A stretch of 64,000 nt of DNA from Bacteroidales bacterium. Lineage in GTDB: Bacteria; Bacteroidota; Bacteroidia; Bacteroidales; UBA932. The notes beneath the pieces were generated by a model. It was not told where the DNA came from. It saw only the letters and a list, made by a program, of their open reading frames with translations, and did no database searches. Every line of letters starts with the position of its first letter. Positions within the stretch are counted from its first letter, which is position 1. The position numbers and the translations under genes were made by a program. Below are positions 17,673 to 27,072 of this stretch, one piece after another. The stretch covers positions 62,001 through 126,000 of the forward strand of contig JAFRRA010000005.1 in the NCBI GenBank assembly GCA_017428325.1, in the 5' to 3' direction.

Positions 17673-18464
17673 TTATTTAATCGGATAAGGATATTTGATA
17701 TCGCAGAGGAAGAGTGCCTCCCCGGGAACACTCAATCCCGCGGCAGAGCGGTTCTTCTTTTTCAGCAGCTCGGCGATCCACTCGGGATCCCTCTTGCGGG
17801 TGCCCACTTCCAGGAGTGAGCCCACCATCGCCCGGACCATATTCCTGAGGAAGCGGTTGGAGGTAACTGTGAAGACCATTCTCTTGCCGCCGGTTTCCCG
17901 TGCAAACGGGGCGGGGAGCGGGGCTTTCTTCCAGAACGCTTCTGTTACTGTGCATATCGGGCTGGTTACATCGCTTCCTGTCTTCTGGAGGCTGGAAAAG
18001 TCCTTTGTTCCGATGAAATGTTCTGCGGCCTGGTTCATGGCGTCCATATCCAGGTCCCGGCACTTGAAATACAAGGTGTGAGGGCCCAGGAATGGGGACG
18101 GTTCCGTGCTAAGAAAGTACTTGTACGTGCGGCTTACGGCATCGAATCTGGCGTGTGCCTCAGGATGCATCCTGTATATGCCCAAAACCTTGATGGAATT
18201 GGGCAGAATGGCATTTATTTTGTATAGAAATTGCTGCTTGGAACTTGCTCTCAGAGCCACTTTGGAAGCGATTTCAGTGTGGGCGATGTAGTTGACCGCA
18301 TTCACTCCGCTGTCTGTCCTGCCGCAACCGGTAATTTCAATATCTTCCTTAAGCAAAAGAGAGAAAGCCTTTTGCAGTTCCTCCTGGATGCTCGGGGCAT
18401 TCTTCTGGATCTGCCAGCCGTTGAAACCGGCTCCGTTGTATGAAAGTTTTATGAAGTATTTCAT
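17673..18464 (-). CDS. truA: tRNA pseudouridine(38-40) synthase
   Basis: Modifies U38-U40 in the tRNA anticodon arm. The start is placed at ATG 18464 (MKYFIKLSYNGAGFNGWQ), the standard family start, giving 263 aa; an upstream ATG at 18491 would add nine unrelated residues and would lie across a TATCTTTA -7-like box (18473-18480). The catalytic Asp51 lies in GCGRTDSGVNA. The C-terminal half has FRNEL-region equivalents (NRFLRNMVRAMVGSLLEVG). Divergent from moxR, 57 bp away. Confidence 0.95.
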   Translation of the reverse strand: MKYFIKLSYNGAGFNGWQIQKNAPSIQEELQKAFSLLLKEDIEITGCGRTDSGVNAVNYIAHTEIASKVALRASSKQQFLYKINAILPNSIKVLGIYRMHPEAHARFDAVSRTYKYFLSTEPSPFLGPHTLYFKCRDLDMDAMNQAAEHFIGTKDFSSLQKTGSDVTSPICTVTEAFWKKAPLPAPFARETGGKRMVFTVTSNRFLRNMVRAMVGSLLEVGTRKRDPEWIAELLKKKNRSAAGLSVPGEALFLCDIKYPYPIK

Positions 18465-18521
18465 ATTGGGTGTAAAGATAGGATAAAACAATAAAAAGAC
18501 ATAAAAAGTAATATTTCAGTT

Positions 18522-19514
18522 ATGGAGAACGTGAACATAAAAGAACTGAACGACAGGATTCAGAAAGAGAGTGCCTTTGTAGACATCATCTCGATGGAAA
18601 TGAACAAGGTCATCGTAGGGCAGAAACATCTGATCGAGGATCTGCTTATAGGTCTGCTGGCAGACGGACACCTTCTGCTGGAAGGAATGCCGGGACTGGC
18701 AAAGACACTGGCCATAAGCACACTCAGCGATATCATAGATGCCAAGTTCCAGAGGATTCAGTTCACCCCGGACCTGCTCCCGTCCGATATCGTGGGAACA
18801 ATGATTTACAGCCAGAAGAATGAGCAGTTCCAGGTCAAGAAGGGCCCGGTTTTCGCCAACTTCGTCCTTGCCGACGAGATTAACCGTTCCCCTGCAAAGG
18901 TTCAGAGCGCGCTGCTTGAGGCGATGCAGGAAAGGGCCGTTACAATCGGTGAGCAGACATATGAACTTCCTAAGCCTTTCCTTGTAATGGCAACCCAGAA
19001 CCCGATCGAGCAGGAGGGAACCTATCCGCTGCCTGAGGCCCAGATGGACCGTTTCATGCTCAAGGTCATCGTGAACTATCCGCGCAAGGACGAGGAAAAG
19101 CAGATCATCAAGATGCACAACGCCCAGGAATTCCCTAAGGCAAGCACAGTTCTCAAGCCGGAAGACATCGTTAGGGCACGCAGCGTGGTCAAGGATGTCT
19201 ATATGGACGAGAAGATAGAGCGTTACATCGTTGATATTGTATATGCAACCAGGACTCCGGAGGAATATGGTCTGGGCAAGATCAAGGGAATGATCCAGTA
19301 CGGAGCTTCTCCAAGAGCCAGCATCTCCCTGGCAAAGGCCGCCAAGGCATACGCCTTCATCAAGAGAAGGGGATATGTGATTCCGGAAGACGTGAGAGCC
19401 GTTTGCTACGAGGTGCTGCGTCACCGTATCGGACTCACATACGAGGCAGAGGCAGAAGATATCACTACCGAGAACCTTATCACAGAAATCGTAAACGTAG
19501 TTGCAGTTCCTTAA
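18522..19514 (+). CDS. MoxR-family AAA+ ATPase of the aerotolerance operon
   Basis: A 330-aa chaperone-like ATPase. Walker A is GMPGLAKT and Walker B is VLADEINR, followed by the sensor region MATQNPIEQEG and a C-terminal lid. MoxR ATPases act with von Willebrand A-domain proteins to assemble or activate metalloproteins or membrane complexes; the VWA partners here would be the BatA and BatB products downstream. First gene of a seven-gene operon in which gaps are 17 bp or less. Confidence 0.95.
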   Translation: MENVNIKELNDRIQKESAFVDIISMEMNKVIVGQKHLIEDLLIGLLADGHLLLEGMPGLAKTLAISTLSDIIDAKFQRIQFTPDLLPSDIVGTMIYSQKNEQFQVKKGPVFANFVLADEINRSPAKVQSALLEAMQERAVTIGEQTYELPKPFLVMATQNPIEQEGTYPLPEAQMDRFMLKVIVNYPRKDEEKQIIKMHNAQEFPKASTVLKPEDIVRARSVVKDVYMDEKIERYIVDIVYATRTPEEYGLGKIKGMIQYGASPRASISLAKAAKAYAFIKRRGYVIPEDVRAVCYEVLRHRIGLTYEAEAEDITTENLITEIVNVVAVP

Positions 19515-19526
19515 TCCGAGGACATT

Positions 19527-20405
19527 ATGGACAGCGAACTTCTCAAGAAAGTACGTAAGATCGAGATCCGGACCAGGAGCCTTTCCCACCAGATCTTTGC
19601 AGGAGAATACCACTCCGCCTTCAAGGGCAGGGGTATGGCCTTCAGCGAGGTAAGGGAATACCAGTTCGGAGACGATGTCCGCAATATGGACTGGAACGTC
19701 ACGGCCCGCCTGCGCTCCCCGTACATTAAGGTGTATGAGGAGGAAAGGGAACTGACCGTGGTGCTTCTGGTAGACGTGTCTTCTTCCAGTATATTCGGAA
19801 CTTCCACTAAGACAAAGAGGGAACTCGTGGCCGAGATAGCCGCCGTGCTTTCATTCTCCGCGTCTATCAATAACGATAAGGTGGGAGCCCTGTTCTTCTC
19901 CTCCAAGGTGGAGAAGTTCATACCTCCGAAGAAGGGAAGGAGCCATCTGCTGAGGATCCTGTCCGAGCTTCTGGAATTCAAGCCTTCCCAGCCGGGAACA
20001 GACATCTCAGAGGCTCTGAGGTTCCTCTCCAGGGCAATCAAGAAAAGATGCACGGCATTTCTGCTCAGCGACCTTCTGGATGTGGACCGCAATGGCAAGC
20101 CTCGCTATGAGGATGCCTTGAAGCTGGCCGCCAACCGTCACGAGATTTCCGCTATCAATGTATATGACCCGAGGGAAAGGGAGATCCCGGATCTCGGACT
20201 TGTGAGGGTGAGGGATGCGGAAACCGGAACGGAGGGATGGATAGACACTTCCAGCCGGAGTGTGCGCAACAGTTACGCCCAGTGGAGCCGAAATGTCCTG
20301 GCAAATGCCCAGCAGCTTTTCAACCGTTATAAGGTGGACACCGTGAATATTTCTACAGATGATGATTATGTGAAGAGCCTGATAGCGTTCTTCAAGAACA
20401 AGTGA
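19527..20405 (+). CDS. DUF58 domain protein of the aerotolerance operon
   Basis: A 292-aa protein with the DUF58 signature GRGMAFSEVREYQFGDDVRNM at about 33-53 and the following DWNVTAR, then a VWA-like fold containing LLVDVSSSS (about 80-88). No membrane segment. DUF58 proteins almost always follow a moxR gene and precede VWA membrane proteins; their molecular role is not established. It starts 12 bp after moxR and ends 2 bp before the next ATG. Confidence 0.92.
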   Translation: MDSELLKKVRKIEIRTRSLSHQIFAGEYHSAFKGRGMAFSEVREYQFGDDVRNMDWNVTARLRSPYIKVYEEERELTVVLLVDVSSSSIFGTSTKTKRELVAEIAAVLSFSASINNDKVGALFFSSKVEKFIPPKKGRSHLLRILSELLEFKPSQPGTDISEALRFLSRAIKKRCTAFLLSDLLDVDRNGKPRYEDALKLAANRHEISAINVYDPREREIPDLGLVRVRDAETGTEGWIDTSSRSVRNSYAQWSRNVLANAQQLFNRYKVDTVNISTDDDYVKSLIAFFKNK

Positions 20406-20407
20406 TT

Positions 20408-21391
20408 ATGAGAAAAGCCATTATAGCGATAGCTTTTGCAGTGCTTTCCCTTCAGTGGGGATGGAGCCAGAGGGTGGACAAGTCCGTTCTCTCTGCCGAT
20501 TCCCTTCTTGTTGGGGACCAGGTGGTGTGGACTCTGGACTTCAGCGTTCCGCAGGGAAAGATGCTGGCAGTGGCGCCGTACGCAGAGATCCTTGCCAGAG
20601 ACACAAGCATCCGCGGTTCGGTGGAGGTTGTGAGGGAATTTGAGCTGGATACCCTGGGAGTGAAGAAGAATCTTGCACAGTTAAGGGGAAAGATACTCCT
20701 TACTTCCTTCGACAGCGGAGCCTTCCGCCTTCCGCCTCCATTGATTCTTGTGGAAAAAGACGGCGGGGCAGAACCGGATACGCTTAAAATAGATTCCAAG
20801 ACTTTGTATGTCAATACGATACCGGTAGATACCGCTACTTTCAAGATGTACGATATCAAACCTCAGGAGACTTATCCGGTAACCTTCAGGGAAGTGCTGC
20901 CGTGGATTCTCCTCGGTCTTGGCATCGCCCTTCTTATCTGGGGTATAGCCAGATATATCGCGATGAGAAGGAAGAACAAGGACTTCTTCGGAAGGAGCAT
21001 TGAAACCGACCCGCCTCACATCGTGGCGCTGAAGAAACTGGAGAAGATACGCAGCGAGAAGCTCTGGCAGGGCGGAAAGGAGAAACTCTTCTACACCGGA
21101 GTCACCGATGCCGTAAGGGAATATATTGAGAAGAGATATGCTGTAAGAGCTATGGAGCAGACTTCTTCTGAGATTATGGAATCTCTGAAGGACAAGAAGA
21201 TAGACGAAAAGATCCTCAGCGATCTGGGCAGCATGTTCTCTACTTCGGACCTTGTGAAGTTCGCCAAGCACAGTCCGGCTGCGGAGGAGAACGAGAAAGC
21301 GATTCCGACTGCCGTGAACTTTGTGAATTTCGCCTATATGCAGCAGCTGGAGGAAAGTGAAGTCGAAAAGAAAAAGGAGGAGGGTGAGTAA
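20408..21391 (+). CDS. Membrane protein of the aerotolerance operon (DUF4381-like)
   Basis: A 327-aa protein with a signal peptide (MRKAIIAIAFAVLSLQWGWSQ), a periplasmic beta-rich domain (about 25-160), one transmembrane helix (about 168-188, WILLGLGIALLIWGIARYIA) and a charged cytosolic tail ending in EKKKEEGE. This arrangement and its place between DUF58 and batA resemble DUF4381-type proteins. The start is ATG 20408; a GTG two codons upstream overlaps the DUF58 stop. Its TGA overlaps the A of the batA start, so translation is coupled. Role inferred from position only. Confidence 0.75.
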   Translation: MRKAIIAIAFAVLSLQWGWSQRVDKSVLSADSLLVGDQVVWTLDFSVPQGKMLAVAPYAEILARDTSIRGSVEVVREFELDTLGVKKNLAQLRGKILLTSFDSGAFRLPPPLILVEKDGGAEPDTLKIDSKTLYVNTIPVDTATFKMYDIKPQETYPVTFREVLPWILLGLGIALLIWGIARYIAMRRKNKDFFGRSIETDPPHIVALKKLEKIRSEKLWQGGKEKLFYTGVTDAVREYIEKRYAVRAMEQTSSEIMESLKDKKIDEKILSDLGSMFSTSDLVKFAKHSPAAEENEKAIPTAVNFVNFAYMQQLEESEVEKKKEEGE

Positions 21392-22368
21392 TGTTCTTTG
21401 AATATCCAAAACTTCTGTGGCTGCTTGCGCTGGTTCCCCTTGCCATACTGATTTACATATGGAGGGAGATAAAGGGCAGGCATCCTTATCTTACGGTTTC
21501 AGACATAACTCCCTGGAACCTGAACAACCAGGGTTTCTTCAAGAGAGTGATGCGGCACGTTCCGTTCATCCTGAGGTGCATTGCCATTGCAGCCCTGGTG
21601 TTTGCTATTGCACGTCCGCGTTCCGCTTCGGAACTTGAGAAAGTTTCAACGGAGGGAATAGACATAGTACTTGGCATAGACGTTTCCACCAGTATGCTGG
21701 CGATGGACTTCAAGCCGGACAGGATAAACGCCGCAAAGCAGATCGCGATGGAGTTCGTTGCCCAGAGACCTGCAGACAGGATGGGCGTTGTGGTTTTTGC
21801 CGGAGAGAGTTACACACAGTGTCCGCTTACAACTGACCGCCAGACTCTTATAAATATGATGAAGGACATCAGTTGCGGAATCATAGAAGACGGAACGGCC
21901 ATCGGTAACGGAATCGCCACCGCAGTCGCCCGCCTTAAGGAGTCTGACGCAAAGAGCAGGGTAGTGATCCTGCTTACGGATGGAGTCAATAACTGCGGAG
22001 AGATATCCCCGCAGATGGCTACCGAGATAGCAAAGACCTATGGCGTAAGGGTTTATACCATAGGAATCGGAGCTATGGGAGAGGCTCCATATCCGACAGA
22101 TTACGGAATCCAGATGGTCAAGGTGGATATAGACGAGCCGCTTATGAAGCAGATTGCGGCGGATACCGGAGGCAAGTATTTCCGTGCCACGGACAACACC
22201 AAACTGGCTGAAATCTATGCTGAGATCAACAAGATGGAAAAGACCAGAACCATCGTTGACACTTATCCGCAGTACAAGGAGCTGTTCATGAGATTTGCGC
22301 TGATTGCTCTGCTGGCTGTGATTCTTGAGGTTGTTATGAGATTGTTTACAAGGCATTTGCCAGATTAG
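21391..22368 (+). CDS. batA: BatA, VWA-domain inner-membrane protein
   Basis: A 325-aa protein with N-terminal helices (about 8-24 and 57-76), a periplasmic VWA domain whose MIDAS motif is DVSTS (97-101), and a C-terminal helix (about 300-320). The layout is that of BatA of the Bacteroides aerotolerance operon, where loss of the operon impairs survival after oxygen exposure in B. fragilis. It overlaps the preceding gene by 1 bp and is followed at 8 bp by the batB/batC gene. Confidence 0.93.
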   Translation: MFFEYPKLLWLLALVPLAILIYIWREIKGRHPYLTVSDITPWNLNNQGFFKRVMRHVPFILRCIAIAALVFAIARPRSASELEKVSTEGIDIVLGIDVSTSMLAMDFKPDRINAAKQIAMEFVAQRPADRMGVVVFAGESYTQCPLTTDRQTLINMMKDISCGIIEDGTAIGNGIATAVARLKESDAKSRVVILLTDGVNNCGEISPQMATEIAKTYGVRVYTIGIGAMGEAPYPTDYGIQMVKVDIDEPLMKQIAADTGGKYFRATDNTKLAEIYAEINKMEKTRTIVDTYPQYKELFMRFALIALLAVILEVVMRLFTRHLPD

Positions 22369-22376
22369 GAGGGGTT

Positions 22377-24380
22377 ATGTTACAGTTTGCTAGACCTGTA
22401 TTTCTACTTTTCATAATCGCGATACCGTTCTTCTATGTATTCTATGCACTGTATCGCAGAGGAAGGGCCAGGCGTCTGAGACGTTTCGGAAATCCCGATA
22501 TGGTGGATTCCCTGATGCCTGAGCGTTCCAAGTCCAAGGGCTGGCTGAGGCTTACCTGCTTCAGTCTGGCGTGGCTGTTCCTGATGATTGGCCTTGCACG
22601 TCCGCAGATAGGTGCAAAGCTCCGTGAGAGCAGCAACACCGGGAGCGAGATAATGGTGGCTCTGGATGTCTCCAACTCGATGAAGGCCAAGGATTATTCT
22701 CCGAACCGCCTGGAAAGGGCCAAGATGGACCTTTCCCGCCTTATGGACAAGCTTCACAGCGACCGAATCGGCCTTGTGATTTTTGCCGGGGAGAGTTTTG
22801 TCCAGGTACCAATCACTGCGGATTATGTCTCTTCCAAGATGTTCCTCAACGGAATCAATACGTCTTCCATTCCTGTGCAGGGTACAGCAATCGGCAACGC
22901 CATTGCAACTTGCGCCGGAAGTTTCTCTATGGAGGGGATGCAGGAAGAGGGGAACAAGGCTATTATTGTCATCAGCGACGGAGAAAACCACGAGGATGAC
23001 GCTGTAGCTGCAGCCTCTGCTGCCCACCAGGCCGGAATCAACGTCTATTGCATAGGTGTTGGAACTCCAAAGGGCGAGCCGATCCCTGACGATGGCGGCG
23101 GCCTTATGAAAGACAGGGACGGCCAGATAGTCGTTACCAAACTTGACGAGGAAACCCTCAAGAACATCGCTGAGGCCGGTGGCGGAATTTATGTCAGGGC
23201 ATCCGACACCAACTTCGGGCTCGGCGATATAGTTGAGAAGATCAGGGAACTGAAAAAGACTTCATATCAGGAACTTGCCTTTGAAGAGTACAACGAGCAG
23301 TTCATGTATTTCTTCGGCATCGCACTTTTCTTCCTTGTACTTGAATTCCTTATCGGCGACAGGAAAATGAAAAAGAAACTCTTTGCGGTTCTGATACTTC
23401 TGACCCTTACTTCAGTCCAGATGTCCGCCCAGGTAGACAAGAGAGACATAAGGAAGGGTAACCGCTATTTCAAGAAAGACAAATTCAAGCAGTCCGAGGT
23501 GGAATACCGCAAGGGACTCCTCAAGGATTCCCTTTCCATTAAAGGAAACTACAATCTTGGAAACTCTCTCTGGAAACAAAACGACATTGAGGGTGCGATG
23601 AAGGCTTATGCCCCGATTGCGGATACGGTTTCCAAGCTTCCTTATTCCTCGTCCTGGAAGGGAGTAGCCACCAAGATGCCTGTAATGCCGGAAAACGTCC
23701 AGGGCTCCAAGGACGATCCTCTGCTCAAGATGCAGGGCAAGGACGATGCCGCTTCCAAATACTTCTTCAATCTTGGAAACATGATGCTGCAGGCAAAGCA
23801 GTATGACAAGGCTATGGAGGCCTACAGGCAGGCCCTTCTGCGCAATCCTGCGGATATGACTGCAAAGGCAAGTTACTCATACGCAAGGAAGATGCTCCAG
23901 AACCAGCAGCAGCAACAGCAGCAGAACCAGCAGAATCAGAATCAAAATCAGGACCAGAACAAGGACCAAAATCAGGATCAGAATCAGGATCAGAACAAGG
24001 ACCAGAATCAGGATCAGAACAAGGACCAGAATCAGGATCAGAACAAGGACCAGAACCAGGATCAGAATCAGGATCAGAACAAGGACCAGAACAAGGATCA
24101 GAACAAGGACCAGAACCAGGATCAGAACAAAGACCAGAACCAGGATCAGAACAAGGACCAGAATCAGGACCAGAACCAGGATCAGAATCAGGACCAGAAT
24201 GATCAGAAACAGGATCAGCAGAATCAGCCTCAGGGTGGAGGTTCTGACCAGAAAATGAGTTCTCAGGCTGCTGCCCAGATGCTCCAGGCTATTCAGGACA
24301 AGGAGAACCAGACGCAGGAGAAGGTCAAGAAGGCAAAGGCTGCGGCAGCAAAGAAAAAGAAGAAAGACAAGAATTGGTAA
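22377..24380 (+). CDS. BatB-BatC fusion: VWA domain protein joined to TPR protein
   Basis: A single 667-aa frame carries two proteins usually separate in Bacteroides. Residues 1-330 are BatB: helices near 5-25 and 60-74, VWA MIDAS DVSNS (97-101), and a C-terminal helix ending ...LEFLIGDRK. Residue 331 is Met (ATG at 23367) beginning MKKKLFAVLILLTLTSVQMSAQ, a textbook signal peptide without the second 'start' being out of frame, and residues about 355-510 are TPR repeats as in BatC. A Gln-rich run, 21 DQN(K/Q) units (526-609) and a Lys/Ala-rich tail ending KKKKKDKNW complete it. Either a fused polypeptide with an internal helix or two products through internal initiation is possible. Confidence 0.88.
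   Translation: MLQFARPVFLLFIIAIPFFYVFYALYRRGRARRLRRFGNPDMVDSLMPERSKSKGWLRLTCFSLAWLFLMIGLARPQIGAKLRESSNTGSEIMVALDVSNSMKAKDYSPNRLERAKMDLSRLMDKLHSDRIGLVIFAGESFVQVPITADYVSSKMFLNGINTSSIPVQGTAIGNAIATCAGSFSMEGMQEEGNKAIIVISDGENHEDDAVAAASAAHQAGINVYCIGVGTPKGEPIPDDGGGLMKDRDGQIVVTKLDEETLKNIAEAGGGIYVRASDTNFGLGDIVEKIRELKKTSYQELAFEEYNEQFMYFFGIALFFLVLEFLIGDRKMKKKLFAVLILLTLTSVQMSAQVDKRDIRKGNRYFKKDKFKQSEVEYRKGLLKDSLSIKGNYNLGNSLWKQNDIEGAMKAYAPIADTVSKLPYSSSWKGVATKMPVMPENVQGSKDDPLLKMQGKDDAASKYFFNLGNMMLQAKQYDKAMEAYRQALLRNPADMTAKASYSYARKMLQNQQQQQQQNQQNQNQNQDQNKDQNQDQNQDQNKDQNQDQNKDQNQDQNKDQNQDQNQDQNKDQNKDQNKDQNQDQNKDQNQDQNKDQNQDQNQDQNQDQNDQKQDQQNQPQGGGSDQKMSSQAAAQMLQAIQDKENQTQEKVKKAKAAAAKKKKKDKNW
23952..24203 (+). 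repeat. 12-bp tandem repeat, 21 copies, in the batB/C gene
   Basis: Twenty-one successive units of GAY-CAG-AAY-(AAG or CAG) encode DQNK or DQNQ; the last is DQND. The units differ only at third positions and at the fourth codon. The stretch is in frame and copy number can change by replication slippage without breaking the gene. It is preceded by a Gln/Asn run from about 23896. Confidence 0.95.
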
Positions 24381-24396
24381 ATTTGCGCTTGCATAT

Positions 24397-26277
24397 ATGA
24401 AGAACGGATTATTGAGATTATCGTTGATTGTAGCCCTGATGCTGGGCTCTGCCTTTTCCTGGGCGCAGAACAGCTTCAAGGTAGAAGCCCCGAATGTGGT
24501 GGGGGAAGGCGAGAGGTTTCTGGTAAAGTTTGTGGCCAACGGAGAAGTTTCCAATTTTACTCCCCCTTCCTTTGCCGGAGCTGACGTCATTGCGGGCCCG
24601 ACCACATCCACGTCTTGGAGTTCTACCGTTATAAATGGCAAAAGGTCAAGTTCCTACACAAAGACCTACACCTATGTTCTGGAGGCTTCAGACCAGGAGA
24701 CGATAACCGTTTCTTCCGCAAGCGCGGAGATTGAGGGAACGGCCTTTACCACAAGTCCCCTTACGATAGAGGTTGTAAAGGGTTCTTCCAGCCAGCAGGC
24801 TTCTCCTCAGCCGCAGACCCAGCAGTCTTCCGGCCAGCCTTCAGCCGCTTCTTCACAGGCTCAGCAGAACCGCAGCCAGGATTATGACGACGATCCCGGC
24901 ATAACCTACGGCAAGGCGGACCTGTTCCTGAGACTTAGCCTGAATAAGACCAAGGTATTTAAGGGAGAGCCTGTTACCGCTGTCCTTAAGATATATACCA
25001 GAAGCAACATCGTGGGCTTCGAGGATATAAGATGGCCTGTTTTCAACGGCTTCTGGAGTCAGGAAACCGAGGCTCCGCAGAATCTGAATTTCGTAAGGGA
25101 GAAAGTCGGGAACCAGATTTACAACAGCGCTGTAATCCGCAAGTATATGCTTATGCCTCAGAAGAGCGGGGCCCTTACCATAGATCCTGCCGAGATGGTC
25201 TGCCAGGTTGAGGTGGCTTCCCGTCCGAGGGGGCGCAGCATCCTGGACGACTTCTTCGATATGGCAGACAGGAACTACGTGAAGAAACGTCTTTCCACCG
25301 GCAAGCTGACTGTCCACGTTTCCGAGATTCCGAGCGGGGCTCCTTCCACATTCGGAGGCGGAGTCGGAAAACTTAATATGACCGCCCGTCTGACAAGGGA
25401 CAGCCTGAACGCTAACGAGGCAGCATCCCTCATCGTTGAACTAAGCGGCAGCGGCAACCTCAACCTCATTGAGAATCCTGTGGTTGTCTTCCCTCCTGAT
25501 TTTGAGAGATATGATGCCAAGAGCACAAACAATTTCTCCAACTCTGTAGAAGGTTATGCCGGAAAGAAAACCATAGAATATCCGTTTATTCCAAGAGGCG
25601 AGGGGGTTTATCAGATTCCTCCTATACATTATTCTTACTTTGACCTTGGGCATAGGCAGTACAGGACTCTGACCACGGATACGATTACAGTAAAGGTTGG
25701 AAAAGGCACTTCCGAGAATACGGGAGGAATGTATATCCCGCAATCCCAGAAAACAGTTAGCAATCTTGGAGAGGATATCCGATACATAAAGACCGGCCTT
25801 CCTTCCATGAAGGGAGAAAACTTCCTGGTGTTCAACTGGATCTATTACGTGATAGCTGCAATACTGGCTGGCTTGTTCTTCCTGATAACCAAGCTGATGA
25901 AGGACAGGATCGCCTTGCGTAAAGATGTTGTACGCAGCCGCAACCGCAAGGCCAACAAGGTTGCCCGCCAGAGGCTCCGCCAGGCCCAGGCCTTCCTTTC
26001 CCAGAACAAGGTTCAGGAATTCTACGGGGAACTCCACAAGGCCATCCTGGGTTACACGGCAGACAAGCTGTCCATCCAGCGTTCAGACCTTCAGAGGGAT
26101 GTAATCCAGGAGACCCTGCTCTCCAAGAATGTTCCTCAGGAAGATGTCAAGGACCTGATAGCCCTTCTGGACGATTGCGAGATGGTGCGCTATTCCCCTG
26201 AGGGAGCGGCCGGAACAATGGACGCGCAGTATAGGAAGGCTGCCGATCTTATTTCTGGATTCGAGAACAAATTGTAA
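24397..26277 (+). CDS. batD: BatD, aerotolerance protein
   Basis: A 626-aa exported membrane protein: signal peptide (MKNGLLRLSLIVALMLGSAFSWAQ), a series of periplasmic Ig-like domains (about 25-470) with a low-complexity Gln/Ser linker at about 130-160, one transmembrane helix (about 482-502, WIYYVIAAILAGLFFLITKL) and a cytosolic tail. The layout and the DUF of the BatD/oxygen-tolerance family fit. It starts 16 bp after the batB/C gene and ends 5 bp before batE. Confidence 0.92.
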   Translation: MKNGLLRLSLIVALMLGSAFSWAQNSFKVEAPNVVGEGERFLVKFVANGEVSNFTPPSFAGADVIAGPTTSTSWSSTVINGKRSSSYTKTYTYVLEASDQETITVSSASAEIEGTAFTTSPLTIEVVKGSSSQQASPQPQTQQSSGQPSAASSQAQQNRSQDYDDDPGITYGKADLFLRLSLNKTKVFKGEPVTAVLKIYTRSNIVGFEDIRWPVFNGFWSQETEAPQNLNFVREKVGNQIYNSAVIRKYMLMPQKSGALTIDPAEMVCQVEVASRPRGRSILDDFFDMADRNYVKKRLSTGKLTVHVSEIPSGAPSTFGGGVGKLNMTARLTRDSLNANEAASLIVELSGSGNLNLIENPVVVFPPDFERYDAKSTNNFSNSVEGYAGKKTIEYPFIPRGEGVYQIPPIHYSYFDLGHRQYRTLTTDTITVKVGKGTSENTGGMYIPQSQKTVSNLGEDIRYIKTGLPSMKGENFLVFNWIYYVIAAILAGLFFLITKLMKDRIALRKDVVRSRNRKANKVARQRLRQAQAFLSQNKVQEFYGELHKAILGYTADKLSIQRSDLQRDVIQETLLSKNVPQEDVKDLIALLDDCEMVRYSPEGAAGTMDAQYRKAADLISGFENKL

Positions 26278-26282
26278 AGGAT

Positions 26283-27062
26283 ATGGAGATGAAAAGGATA
26301 TTATTGGCAATAGCGCTTGTTTCTTTTACCTCAATTCTCTGGGCTCAGGAAACGGAGGCTCCAAGAAGCCAGGCCGCAATCTGGAAGAGCGCCGAGGATG
26401 CTTATGCAGTGGGGGATTTTGACGGTGCCATCCGCGAGTACAAGTCTCTGGAGAATTCCGGAGCGGTTTCTTCCTCCCTCTTTTACAATCTTGGCAACGC
26501 CTTCTACCGCAAGGGAAGCGTAGGCAAGGCTATACTCTATTACGAGAGAGCCCTTAAGCTTGATCCTGCAGACCAGGACATCAAGCACAATCTGGATATG
26601 GCAAGGGTCCATACCCTGGACAAGATTGATTCTGTTCCCCAGTTCATTCTGGTGGAGTGGGTGAGGAATCTCCGCAACAAGCTGTCCTCCAATGCCTGGG
26701 CAATTGTATCGCTGATTTTCCTGGCGATAAGTGTTGCCCTTCTTCTGCTTTGCAAGTTCGGCCGTTCAACCTCTTCAAGAAGGTTTTATTTTATCATCGC
26801 GATGGTTCTGCTTGTCCTTACCCTGTTCAGTTTCCTTTTCTCCCTGAGCCTTGCCCGTCAGGCAAGCGGGAATGACACGGCGGTTGTTGTAGAGAACATC
26901 GGGAGCGTTAAGAGTTCTCCTGCCGCGGGAGGAAACAGTATATTTGTCCTTCACGAGGGAACCAAGGTTAAGATCCTTGAAAAAGTGGAGCAGTGGAGCA
27001 AGATCGAGATCCAGGATGGCCGCCAGGGCTGGATCAAAACCTCTGACATAGAAGTTATTTAA
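26283..27062 (+). CDS. batE: BatE, TPR and SH3-like aerotolerance protein
   Basis: A 259-aa protein with signal peptide (about 1-21), two to three TPR repeats (about 33-105, including SLFYNLGNAFYRKGSVGKA), two transmembrane helices (about 137-157 and 167-190) and a C-terminal bacterial SH3 domain (about 200-259, ending GRQGWIKTSDIEVI). This is the BatE layout. Last gene of the operon; the next gene begins 10 bp later and could be read through. The ATG at 26289 is an alternative start. Confidence 0.9.
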   Translation: MEMKRILLAIALVSFTSILWAQETEAPRSQAAIWKSAEDAYAVGDFDGAIREYKSLENSGAVSSSLFYNLGNAFYRKGSVGKAILYYERALKLDPADQDIKHNLDMARVHTLDKIDSVPQFILVEWVRNLRNKLSSNAWAIVSLIFLAISVALLLLCKFGRSTSSRRFYFIIAMVLLVLTLFSFLFSLSLARQASGNDTAVVVENIGSVKSSPAAGGNSIFVLHEGTKVKILEKVEQWSKIEIQDGRQGWIKTSDIEVI

Positions 27063-27072
27063 ACCATTTTAT

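Noticed and set aside
18516-19613. 365-codon minus-strand frame
   Set aside because: Antisense to moxR, whose Walker motifs are clear.
23896-24230. Repeat array considered as CRISPR
   Set aside because: Units are 12 bp, contiguous, in frame with a coding sequence and without spacers.
23877-24641. 254-codon minus-strand frame with a Leu/Val/Ile-rich run that looks like a membrane protein
   Set aside because: It is the complement of the DQN(K/Q) repeat; the hydrophobic run is a by-product of the repeat codons.
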